Assembly: GCF_029227915.1 (NCBI RefSeq)
Contig: NC_079879.1
Span: forward strand, 22,336,501-22,400,500
DNA length: 64,000 bases
From: Hydractinia symbiolongicarpus
Lineage: Eukaryota > Cnidaria > Hydrozoa > Anthoathecata > Hydractiniidae
Reading direction: 5' to 3'
Position 1 is the first letter of the stretch, and each line of letters starts with the position of its first letter. This document shows, piece by piece, positions 40,151 through 52,276 of the stretch. The position numbers were made by a program, and so were the translations under genes. The notes beneath the pieces are model-generated. The model made no database searches. It was given only the letters and a program-made list of their open reading frames with translations, and was not told the DNA's origin.

Positions 40151-43100
40151 TTAAGCAAGCGTGACACGTTGTGTTTGAAAGTCTCGCCCAACCGACTTCT
40201 TTTCACGACCAGATCCAAAGTCGCGAAAACTAAAAAACAATAATACAAAAAAAGTGGTAAAATTTGAGAAATAAATTTCAATAAATACGACATTTCAATT
40301 CAATCATCCCCTCATTTATTCATTACTTCATTTCTTTGTCAAATCACATCCAAAAAAGAGAAAGTTAAAAAAACTCCTGCAGTCATGGTTAAATCACTTT
40401 TCACCTCACTGTTTATCACATGCTACGTTTCTACAAATCATATTCTTGCATGTCCCTTGGATCTGACTCACTGACTTATCACCAAAATCCCGTTTTAAGG
40501 TTACTGTTATAAAATTTAATTTTATTTTAAGTAGCCATAAATCTACATTTTTGTTTGTCATAACCAAAGGCTTTTTCTTCCTATTTTTGCCCACGGAATA
40601 CTTACATCATTTCGAATTTTTTTCGTTCTTCAATCGTCACAGAAGCTTGTGTCACGTCTAACGCTTTCTTGAAATCTTCCATACAAATTAACAGCCCTAT
40701 CTACAATAAAAATTTTCTTTTGTTTAAGTGTGGTTGAAATTTGATATTTTTATTATGTAAAACCAATATAACTTTTTCTTAAATATGTGAGAACGAGGCT
40801 ATACATATAAACGAAGTCACAAAAGCCAAGATGAAAAAACAACAGTAATTTCAGAACGTTTAATTTTCCTGCTTATACAAGTCGAACTTACCTGGTCGTT
40901 ACTGCTAGTTTCTTTGTCTCCATGTAAACGTAGCACGGAATGTGCACTTTCGACTTGCGCATTATACAACAAAGCTTTCAAATCAGCACCAGAAAAATCC
41001 TCAGTTACTGACGCTAGAAAATTCAAATCGACATCTTCCTGCAGTTTTAACTCTTTAGTCAAAATATGAAGAATATCCAGCCTGTCCTTTTTATTCGGCA
41101 TTCCGCATAATATACTTTTATCAAATCTTCCAGGTCGCAATAAGGCAGGATCGATTAAATCAGGTCTCGATGTAGCAGCTAGCACGAAAACACCATCCAA
41201 ACTTTCAACACCGTCTAATTGAGTCAACAGCTGGTTGACAACACGATCCGTAACACCAGTGTTATCATGGCCTCGTCTTGGCGCAAATGAATCTAATTCG
41301 TCGAAAAAGACAATACACGGTTTAGCGGCCTGAGCACGAGCGAATAAATCTCGGACATTTGTCTCGCTACTACCAACATATTTGCTCAACAATTCAGGCC
41401 CTTTTATACTGATAAAGTTCAACCGCGATTCATACGCTACAGCGCTAGCTAACATCGTTTTTGCTGTTCCAGGGACGCCATACAGTAAAACCCCGGACGT
41501 TAGTCTCAATGGAGATTTTGATAAAAGCTCTGGATACAACGCAGGCCATATAAGAGTTTCTTTAAGAAGGCCTTTAACAGAATCCAAGCCACCAATATCG
41601 ATCCATGAAATTTTTTTCGGTTTGTGTAGGTCTACGCCATGGAGTAACGGAGACTTGAACGAATTTAAAGTCTTCTGAATGTCTTCACATGACAGATGTA
41701 CGTCTTTTTCATCTTGTGAAATCATCAGTTTTTCGTTCAACGTTTTCCGGATTATCAGATGAATATCTTTCATAGTGCATCCCTCCAATTGTTTTCTCAA
41801 TTCGGCAGCAATACTTCTGCCTCCGCGTTCCTCATCGCAAAGACTGTTTGAAGACTTCAAATTATTTTTCAATATTTCTAAATTGTCCTTAGACATGTCT
41901 GTTAAACATACGTATTTGGAAAATATATGACAATTTGATTCCGGCATGACGAATCTATGGAGCGTTTCTTTCGATGTGCTCGTCACGATCACGTGCAAAT
42001 TTCGATTTTCGTTGACGAGCATCTCGAAGAATGATTGGAACATATCAACCAATCGTTCCACGTACAAACTTATCACGTGACCGTCTTGTAAAGGATCTAC
42101 ATTTATAATTAGTTCGTCTAAGTCATCAATGATTAAAATGCCTGGTTCACACAAGCGTTCCGAAGCATCGTGCCATAAATCACGGATGGTTTCTATTTTC
42201 TTTCCACGTAGCTCTACACAACGAACGATTTCTATGCTATAAAAGAGCGGTGCCGAACGAAAGTGATTGGCTATGGTTTCTGAAAACAATGTCTTTCCAC
42301 AACCGACAGAAGTTGCAATGCTCTTTCCATGTACTAAGACAACGTAGGGAGCAGTGAAGAAATTTTGACATCTCCTTAACCGATTATTGGTTAAAAATTT
42401 TGTTGTCAAGTCATCTACGATTTCCTGAACATTGTTGTAATTAACAGCTTTTTCCATTGCATTGGATAAGTCATCCTCAACTTCTTCATCATCTTCGATA
42501 GCAAGAAAAAAACTCTCCAACCCATCACTATCTATCCTTCCACACACATCGTTCTCAACACCAATCAATTCTCCCACAACGTTCATGGACGCACCTTCAA
42601 TGTTCAATGTAAACAAAGTTCCTTGGTTTATTATCACGTTTGGCGAGAGTGATACACAATGGTTCAAATATTTTGAAAATTGTGTTTTTATCATCTCCTT
42701 ATGTTGAGATGGTTTGCAATGCAAAACCATACCTTTTGGTCTCTTAACATCTCCATGAAAGCAATTGAGTTGTATTTTCGTACCGCTACCGACTTGTAAT
42801 TGTTCCAGCAACAATGGATTAACCAGTAAAACACGTTCATTTTCATTCAAATGCTTCCATATAGGTGCAGGAAGAAGTTTAACTTGTATAACAATTTTTA
42901 CAATCTCCTCTGGATCCTGATTCGAACTATTAGATTTCTTTGTTTCGTTTATTTTATTGATTGGTGTAATTTCAGCACAGAACCACGCCGAAGTAGCAAG
43001 ACACGTCATAGAATCAGATAGAATACTTTTGCATAAAATTCCTTGATAAGGTGGAAGAATTAAATCAGAATTTGGTTTATTCTTTTCAGTATGAGATTGC

Positions 43101-46100
43101 AGCCCACTAGTACCAGCCGAGCCGTCATCTGCAAACTTTCTCAGCCCCTTGCTGTCACTGGGAACATTTTGATCGCCATGTACACCATTTTTCGAGCTAA
43201 CTGAACTACCAGCTTTGATGAACTTAATAACTGTAGATACATTGGGTATTGATTGGAGAGAAATTTCCGTTGAAAAGTGTTTTTCAGGACTATTCGATGT
43301 TTCTATCAAACCATTGTGTCGTCGTGCACCACTACCCGCACAAAAGACATCACTTAGTGAGTCGACTAACTTTGAAGGCATTTTGTCTTTTATGCTAAAA
43401 CCATGATTACGTGACTTATTCAGTTGTGTTACATTAGCCAACGCAGTTGGTGATCTTTCTTTTTTCATTGGCTGTGATTGTGAAAGCGGAATGTTTGATT
43501 GTTGATTAGGTATCACGTGAACTTCAGTAAATTCTTGTAAGTAAACATGCATGGAAGGAGAAGTGGAAACTAAAAAAAGAAGCAAATCAATTCACAGACA
43601 TAATTCTTGAGATAAATTCCATAATTTTATATTACCAGGACCAGTATAAGCAGAACTTTTTTTGATGGAGATGGTACGCAAGTTAAAGGGATAAGAAACA
43701 AAAACAAACAAAAAGACAAAAAAAAGTAAAGAGGCTTCCTCCATCACAACCATAAAGGCAAAAAAGGTAGAAAGGTGTTTTCGATTTTTTTCAAGAAAGA
43801 TGTTTTCGATGACTCTTTCCACGTCAAGCCAAACCTCAACTCTCAATAACTTCAGTGAGTCTAACCCTGTTATCTTATAGATTACAGGGTGGCAACAGAA
43901 TAAAAGAGAATAAAATCGTTTCAAAGTTTTCTGCACATAAAGGGGAAAATCCCCAACGGTTGCAGGTTTATAATGATAAATTCTTAAAACGTTTTTACAC
44001 AACATTTTTATTATTGTGTAATATATCCTAAGTTCTTACACAACAAATATGTGCGAATATTAGTTGGATACGAACACATACATAAAGGTGGAACAAAATG
44101 TTGAATGAAAAAACAATACATTATTTCGCAAGATTAAAAACATTCCATGACGATTCCAGGTTTTGTGAGGGAGACCAGGACAAAAAGAAATATAGATTCC
44201 ACGCCAAATCAACTTTATCAAGAACCACATTATATATATTTAAGAATTATCCAATGAAAAAAAATTTCTTGGTTCAAAAAGCCCGACTATTGAAACATAA
44301 AAATAAAACAATGATATACATAAAATATTGTAATTTGATTTTGAAGAAATACATGCAGTCAATTTATCAGTATCCACGAATACAATTTATTTCACAAATA
44401 GCACAAATAGTATACAATCTTACCAACTTTTAAGAATATCACCCCAGATAAAGAGATATAAAATGGGAATACAAGTCCAGCTTTGATGACAGATATCTGA
44501 TCCAGCAACTTGCTTTCTAGAACTTTGCTGTTCAATTCCTACAAAAATAAGCATACATTATGTAAAAAAATATAACTTTAAAATCTTTTGATTGTTGTAT
44601 ATCTGTTGGTAAATATACTGTCCAGTCCCCACGCTATTTATTTTTGGAAATTTTTATAGCAAGGACACTTTTATTTTAAAACTCTGTACTAATAATATTT
44701 AAAGTTCTTACTCAAGACAATCGTAGTATTTTTGAAAAATTGTTTACCTACCATTACTTTGTTTTTGTTTTTCAGATTAAATGTATCAAATTGATGTCAT
44801 GAACACTTATTTTGTTGTGTTATTACAGTTACTTGCTGTTGATTTAAAAATGTTATGTTGCTTTGACCTTTTACTATTTGAAGACCTAAGAGAATATTCA
44901 ATGCCCCTCTATCATACTGCACACCCTAGGCCCCTTGGACATTTCAAACAATTCTGGATTATTCTTTTTCAAAGAAAGTCAATTTTTTTTACTGTTTCTA
45001 CGTTTACACATCTTAACTTTATTCGTATGCCAAGATTTGATTTCCAAGATCCAAATTCAAATAAAACCTTTTGCTTTTGATCGAAAGAGCACCTTTTCAA
45101 GATTTGCCATTTATAAGCTTTATATTGTTCTTACTTTTCTTAGTCAAATAAAAGTTGAATATATTAAGGGAGTTTATTGTATATATAAAATTGTTGTATA
45201 CTATACAGTACTGTATGCTACAGCCACTAGTACTGTTGTCATAACCATTTTGTTTTTTCTTGTCCTAATTTTGCAACAATAATAAACTGAAATGCAGGAA
45301 ATTTAAAACTAGCCAAGACAATAATGGATGGTAGTCTTATTACTTACCAAAAAATACATAAAAAGATTACTTTGGATTACATACTAGCATTAAAAAGAAG
45401 ATTTTATAACAAGCTCTTTTATAAGGAAGAAAGAATACATACTAGAATATCCCAATCACTCGTTTCAACAGGAGAAATTGTTACTGAATCTGCAGGCTGA
45501 ATTTGTTCTGAAAATATTGAAATTTGAACCTAAAAAAAGTATTTAAGATGGAAGATTTCAAGGAAACAGGTTGCATAATTAGGCATACATGGAAAACTAA
45601 ATATGCAAATCAATAAAAATAGAAAACTGAAAGTACTCGCAAAATTCTTTCTTCATTTTTGCGTTTCTATTTCAGTTATTTGAACTCGATTATGATATTT
45701 TGCAGGTCATAAACTTTACCTGGTCACCATCATGTAAATCAAATACTTTTGCAATTTTTCTGTCAATAGACAGCATGCACACATCATCGCAGAGGTATTC
45801 ACCAGACCAAGATGATATAAGGGATAGTCCATTCCTTGTTCCAATCAGAATTGGTAGTAGAGATTTTAACTTGCTAGAACCAACCTAAATAATTGCAAGT
45901 TTGAAATACTAACTTGATCTCCAATTTTGTACTTATAATTTCAGTGGAAATTATTTATATGTCTATACCTTAATTTATGAGATTTTCACATATTTATTTT
46001 TTGGGCACTACGCAAACAATACTAAATTTTTTTTAGTGTGGGTTAAATATTTCTTTGTAAAAGGTGCATGAAAATTAGAAAAAAAATACAAAAAAATCCT

Positions 46101-49078
46101 GTATTACATGTTAGTCAAACCGAAAACCATTGAGCAAACGAAGGTACCCGTATTGGGTTACTTAAGAAAATCCTTGTTCCTTATGTTCAAAAGACAAGAA
46201 AAAACCTTTTACTACCAAGTGATCAACCATGGCTTTTAATCACCGCTCAAGGTCAGTGGATTAAAGCTGTAAACAAGGTGGTCTCTAAGTTTTACGATAA
46301 GATGTGCACTATTCTAAGTAATAGCATACTAAAGTTATATGATAAATATTTTCAAACTTCTTCATTAGTGTGTAAATCAAGGCTGCAATTTTTTTTTAGA
46401 TAGGAAGCACGGTATTCCAATCATACATACATTTTGTAAACTTTAAAGAAATAGGAAATACATTGATGTGTTCATTTAGCTTTATTCCCCCTAATATTTG
46501 TGAGAAGTGCGCAAAAACAAAGAAAAAAATCACAAAAAATAACTCACCCAATATTTCATGCATCAAGGTCAAGCTTTTAATAGGAAATGGTATTTTACAC
46601 CTTAATCCTTGTTAAATAGAAATCACTTTAGTTGAGCAAATAATTAGATGGCAATGTGATAATTTGTAGACTAAAGAAATTAACTCAATGCATGTGAAAT
46701 TTCAAAAGAATTTCTATAGATCAAATTTTAATTAAAAATTTAAATTAGCATTAACATGTCGGTTTACTTTGGGGAAAAGGGAAGGAAGCATATTTTAGGT
46801 TAGTATTGCCCTTCTGGAGCTTTTTTAGTTACCTTTTGATCAGGATGAGAGAAACGAAAAAGGAACTGAAAGGAAAAGAAACTGAAATTGGTCAATATCA
46901 CTTCTAGTGCACATTGTTGGGACATGCATATTTTTTGTTCTTCATGACAAAAAAGATTCCCCTGTGTGGTTAAGAACTCCATTGAATTCAGCTATTCAGG
47001 ATCCCATGCACTTTTAAGACACAGAATTATTGAGGCATGCGAAATGGGTTGAATAGGCACTGTAATAGTAGTATAAAAAAAGTTTTTTAAAAAACCCCAC
47101 CACTTGATAAACAAAACTTTTTATCTGAATAATAACACCCATATTCTGTTTTCTCAAAATGGCCAGCTGAAGCTTTACTTCGGACCCCCACAGATTAGTT
47201 TCATTATTTTACTAACTAACAGGCAGACCAAAATTGTAAAATGAGAAAAGATCTCAGGACCAGTAAGCCCATGGATTTTTAGCAGGCTAACACATTTCAT
47301 AAGATGTGTGGAATCGCACAGGCACGTCCAAGAACTGTCTAAACAGAAAATTCATCAGATGTGTTAAACAAGCTTTTTGATTACATTAAAGTCAAAAAAA
47401 TAGTAGATGGTAAAGCTTTAGCTACTATGCTTAAACTTTCTACATTCTACGCCAACCTGTGAATGGGTTTGCTGCAACTGATACTGTTCTTCCCAGATTG
47501 TGAAAACAGCCTGTTTATAAACAGGATGTTAAGGCACTTTTCTTTGCGAGATAAAACACCATTAAAAACTGGGCATACAGAAAGAAAAAAGTCTCGACGT
47601 AACTCTTAGTATAAACATCTCTTGTGAATACATTTCAACATAATATACTTTGAAGTAACTAAATTTCACACAACTAGATTTACAGATGGGTGGGTTCATT
47701 TTTATTTTTTGCAGGAATTGAATTCTGGGGATGACCTAATATTATTAATATACCCCCTCCAGCCCATGCTAGCATGGAAAACGGACGTTAAGCCGAGAAT
47801 GATGATGATGATGATGAAAAGCTGGTCAGCCCTGATTATGTTCGTTCTATAAGTGAGGAATAACGTGAAAGTGTTGCACATAAGCCGGCCTGCCACGATT
47901 ATGTTCATTTTTTAAGTGAGAAATAATATAAAAGTGTTGTACATAAGCCGGCCTGCCATGACTATGTTCGTTCTATAAGTGGGAAATAATATTAGATTGT
48001 CGTACATAAGCCAGCCTACCCCGATTATGTTCGTTTTTAAGTAAAAAATGATATTAAACTATCGAAATAAACCGGCTTGCCCTGTTTATGTTCGTTCTAT
48101 ATATAAGTGCTACATAATATTTTTAACTGTTGTACATAAGCTGGCCTGTCCTGATTATGCTGCCCAGATTATGTATGTTCTGCCCTGTTTATAAACAGTG
48201 CAAGCTGTTGTACATAATCCAGGTAGCGCTCATAATTAGGGGCCACTAACAAATCAATTCTAGAATAGAAGGTTAATCCACACATCCATTCGTAATAAAA
48301 GTCAAGCCAGAATGACTTTAGGCTCAAATTCAGCATTGATTTATTTAAAAATTATGGTCTGTTAACACTACTTCCTCTAGCACAACTGAACTAGGGCAAT
48401 AATTCTAATGTTTGTGTAGACTGCATTAAAGATAATTACCAGTAGCTAAAAAAATGATATCGTTCTGTTGACAACTTACATTAAGTGCGACAAATGGTAG
48501 GTAGCCAGCTGATTTAATTCTCATCTAGCTAAATTCTTGTGGCAATGATGACATCACATCTGGGGGCAAACAATACACCTACCTGAGTTTATTATATGAC
48601 TTGCAAAGAATAATGTTTTAGGAACATTTAACCACCGTTTTTGTTTCCCCCAAAATATGCAATAATCCTATTGGCTAAAACCTAGCCACAAGATTTTTTT
48701 GCCAGAAAAATATGAGTGCCAGTATTATATGTCAATGCATATAGCTACATAGCTAGCTACTTAAAAGCAGGTTGTTGGTTTTATACTTTTTTTCTTTTCT
48801 TTTTAATAGAACATGAAAAAATAGTATGTTGGCATTTTTCCATTTCACATTTTAAAAAATGGATTTTAGAGATAAATACTTTAAAACATAACAGGCAAAC
48901 TTTCCCCTCCTAATCCTTTACCCCCATAAACGTAGCTACGTTTAAAGTGTTCCTTCCCAATTAATTATTTTACCTGCAGATTTTTTATTTGACTGTTCCA
49001 CGCGTCTACAAGACTTCGAGACAAATTAACATAACAGTTTCTTGAATTATCCAATTTCACTGTAGCACAAATCTTCAT
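40151..49078 (-). CDS. PEX1: Peroxisome biogenesis factor 1 (AAA ATPase), 7 exons
   Basis: Subunit of the PEX1-PEX6 hexameric motor that extracts the PEX5 receptor from the peroxisomal membrane. Minus-strand exons: 49078-48974, 45884-45720, 45529-45443, 44538-44424, 43569-40892, 40700-40606, 40229-40151; all phases agree, giving 1107 aa. The N-terminal double-psi-barrel domain spans exons 1-4 (..SPVETSDWDIL..). A low-complexity linker follows. D1 has a degenerate Walker A (SVGCGKT, Lys583) and Walker B ILIIDDLD. The highly conserved D2 has Walker A GVPGTAKT (855-862), Walker B IVFFDELD, and GHDNTGVTDRVVNQLLTQLD, LAATSRPDLIDPALLRPGRFD and FSGADLKALLYNA. The C-terminus ends QRVTLA, like human QKVTLA. 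D2 has Ala in place of the last Walker A glycine. About 80% of the coding sequence sits in one 2.7-kb exon. Confidence 0.94.
47450..48240. repeat. Dispersed repeat with 63-bp internal tandem units (copy 1, in PEX1 intron 1)
   Basis: Leading part: TTCCCAGATTGTGAAAAC.., AAAGTCTCGACGTAACTC.., ATACTTTGAAGTAAC. From about 47818 come five or six direct units of about 63 bases (CATAAGCCGGCCTGCC.., GATTATGTTCGTTCTATAAG.., ..AAATAATATT). The end region has CTGCCCTGTTTATAAACAG. A second copy with the same order lies at 49185-49957. Confidence 0.75.
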
Positions 49079-49184
49079 GATAACAAAACATCACTTACAC
49101 GCTGTAAAGTCAAAAAATCTGACTTTCCAACCCAACCAACAACTTTCGATTTTTAATTTGGTGTCGATGCAGTCCCGCGTCCCG
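49079..49184. other. PEX1 upstream flank
   Basis: About 105 bases between the PEX1 start codon and the start of the second 63-bp-unit repeat element. Any PEX1 promoter must lie here or overlap the repeat. Confidence 0.4.
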
Positions 49185-50087
49185 ACTCAACAGGGTCCTG
49201 TTCTGCCCAGATTGCGAAAACGGCCTGTTTACAACCGGGACAGCCAGGTTATGTACACATGATCCGATTATGTTTTTTTTGCACTGGTTATGTAGTGGTG
49301 ACCGGATTATGAACGCTGATATAATGGCTGGCCAGGCAGGCTGTGATTGGCATTTTCTTCGAACTTTTGTGAATTAAACATTCTCTGGAAGATAGAACAC
49401 CCCTAAAAACTAGAGATGGCGGAAGAAAAAGTCTCGACGTAATTCTTAGTTTAAAACTAATCTTGTAGTAAATACATTTCAGCATAATATACTTTGAAGT
49501 AACAAAATTTCACGGAACCTAAATTATTCTTTTTGAGGGAATTAAGTTTGGTGAAAATTTATTAAACTTGCGAATCCCAAAATTTAGTATTTGCCGCGAA
49601 ATTTCGTTTCATTTGAGAGCAACAACAACTTTGCCACCAGGGCTATTCGCTTGTCAGAAGTGATGACGAATGATATAAAAGCGGTCGGCCCCGATTATAT
49701 TTGTTCTATAAGTCTGGAATAATATTTGACTGTCATACATAAGCCGGCCTTCCCCGATTATGTTCGTTCTATAATAAATGAGAAATAATATTACACTGTC
49801 GTATATAAACTGGCCTGCCCTGATTATATGTCCCTTTTATAAGTGCCAAATAATATTTTTTGAGTAATAAGCCGGCCTGTCCTGATTATGTTGCCCTGAT
49901 TATGTATTTTCTGCCCTGTTCTTAACCGGTGCAAGCTGCCGTACTTAATCAGGCCAACTCTTTAACGACGTTTCGGCCGTACGACGGCCATTTTCAAGTA
50001 TAGCTATTTACAATTGACAAATTCAACACTATATACAAAATATCGTACGATATATCATCGTACGATCAAATATTCCGTAGGGGCAAG

Positions 50088-52231
50088 TCAATTATCTGAA
50101 AATAGAAATAATGGCATTGATGCAATATTTCTATTAAGAATTGGCTTATCCCTACGGATTAACAAGCTTTCCTTCAATTCCAAATCAAAATTATTAGATG
50201 CGGAGGAGATAATAGAAAAATTATCTAAAGATGGTCTATTTTTACAGAAAACAACATGCTCCAAAACCGCACTAGGGTTAATAGATTTGACGGATTTTCC
50301 AGTCAAGGCAGAAACGGCCATGTGTTCGCAGGCTCTAACTTTCAAATGTCGCATAGTTTTTCCATAATAGATGGCATTGCAGCCATCACACTGATATTTA
50401 TATACGACTTTTGAACGCAGAGCCTTTGAAACACGGTCCTTAAACCGGAAAAAATTGCCAATTCTACAACCCGATTTGAAAATAACCCTAAGCTTACAGC
50501 ACGGAAGATGCCTATCAAATGTTTTAACTAAGTGAGTTCGCAGTTTCAACGATATATTACCCAAATATGGCAAAATAATAAGAACTTCTAACTTAGGCAC
50601 GGTACTGAAAACTTTCTTATCTTGAAACATTCTGTCGAGAAAAGACTTAATGCATTGATCAATCAAACTTGACGGGTAGCCATTTCTTAACAGAATGTTT
50701 CTAAGATCTTGCATTTCTAAGTGAAACCTAGAAAAATCAGAAACAATCTTAAATATCCGAAAAATCAATGTCATTATCAAACCCGTTTTATATTCTTTCG
50801 GCAAAAAGCTGTTGTAATTCGTGTAAACACCACTAAATGTAGGCTTCCTATAGATAGATGTAACAAACTTCGATTCATTGCGAGAAACAGATACGTCAAG
50901 AAACGGAAGAGTTTTATCGGCCTCGCACTCAGACGTGAAAGATATGTTGATGTGTTGCCTATTAAGATAGTCCTTAAATAGAGGCAAATGGCTAGGAGAT
51001 GAGAACAACACAAAAACATCATCAACATATCTTCTATAATACACTGGCTTAAAGGATGATGGACAATTATCCAACCAAGTCTTTTCGTGGTGCGAAAGAA
51101 AAGCATTAGCAAGGCTGGGGCCAAGAGGTGATCCCATAGCTACCCCATCGACTTGCTTGAATAGTTGACCGTCAAACGTGAAATAAGAATTTTCTGTGGC
51201 CAGAGAGAGGAGTTTACGAAAATCACTTTTGCAAAAATTACTGACTCGGTCAGTCTCTGAAAATAAAGAATCAGTACAAATATCTATAGTTTCTTGCAAA
51301 GGAATATTTTTAAATAAAGAATCAACATCTAGGCTAGCCATAAACAAACTACTGTCCTGTTTACTAATTTCTTCAGCAAAGGAAAAAGAGCTGAAAACAG
51401 TATACTCATTAACTGTTAAGGGTGCCAAAAGTGGATTAAGAAACTTAGCCAAATTGTAGGTGGGTGTATCGATAGCCGATAAAATGGGCCTAAAAGGTGG
51501 ACTTCCGTTAACAATAGATTTGTGAATTTTACATAAACCATATAATATTCCTAGCTTTGACCCAGTTGGTTTAAGTTTTTCATGTAATCTTCTTTCCAAG
51601 GAACCGTTGTCAAGCAAAGTTTTCAAAACTGCTGTAACTTTTTTCTCTTGATTGATGATAAAATTCAGCTCCTTCTCTTTATCACATTTAACTTTTGCAA
51701 ACTTCGCTGTGTCATTCAAAATATCACTAATCTTGTTTACGTATATATCTTTATCGACAAGAACAACTGAATTTCCTTTGTCAGATTTTTGAATAACTAA
51801 GTCCAAATTATTTGCCAACGAAAACAGAGCTTCAAGTTCTTCATCGCTCAGGTTTTTGGGTTTCTTCGAGGAATTGTAACTTTCAAAAGATGAAATAGCA
51901 CAATCTTTCATCCGCGATTTTTAAAGATCTCTTGTTTCGGACGACATTTCCATACTTTTAACATTACGATAGAGCTTTTCGAAGGAAACCATATAATCAG
52001 CATACTCGACTTTTGAAGGTGGTATTGCATAATTCAGACCTCTGGCCAGCAACGATTTATCAGCTTCGGACAGAATGTGTGACGAAAAGTTGTGGATTAC
52101 GCGATCTGGATCATGTTTTGTTGGCACAGACTGCAAACCAAGGTTGAACAGTTTTTTCTTTTGGGTTTCGTCGTTAGCAGCAAGGATTCTGTCATTTCGA
52201 GCGAGGAAAAGGCAGGTAATGTGAGTGAAAT
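50088..52231 (-). pseudogene. Penelope-like RT/GIY-YIG ORF, left arm
   Basis: The main frame 51911-50088 encodes 607 aa: the PLE N-terminal SDKGNSVVLVDKDIY, RT motifs SLDVDSLFKNIPL, GVAMGSPLGPSLANAF and RRYVDDVFVLF (YVDD), LPFLDVSVS, and a C-terminal GIY-YIG-like YKYQCDGCNAIYYGKTMR..EH. The upstream in-frame part (to about 52231, ending ETRDL) is cut off by a TAA nine bases before the 607-aa frame, as in the right arm. Compared with the right arm there is one residue difference: Lys for Thr in SLFTNIP, a position normally conserved. The 5' end is truncated at the spacer. Confidence 0.85.
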
Positions 52232-52276
52232 CACATTACCATCCTTGATGCTTATAGACAATGTCAAAACAGATTA

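Noticed and set aside
43592-44005. 137-codon minus-strand frame directly upstream of the large PEX1 exon
   Set aside because: Falls in the intron between PEX1 exons 4 and 5, which splice in phase without it; the sequence is not PEX1-like.
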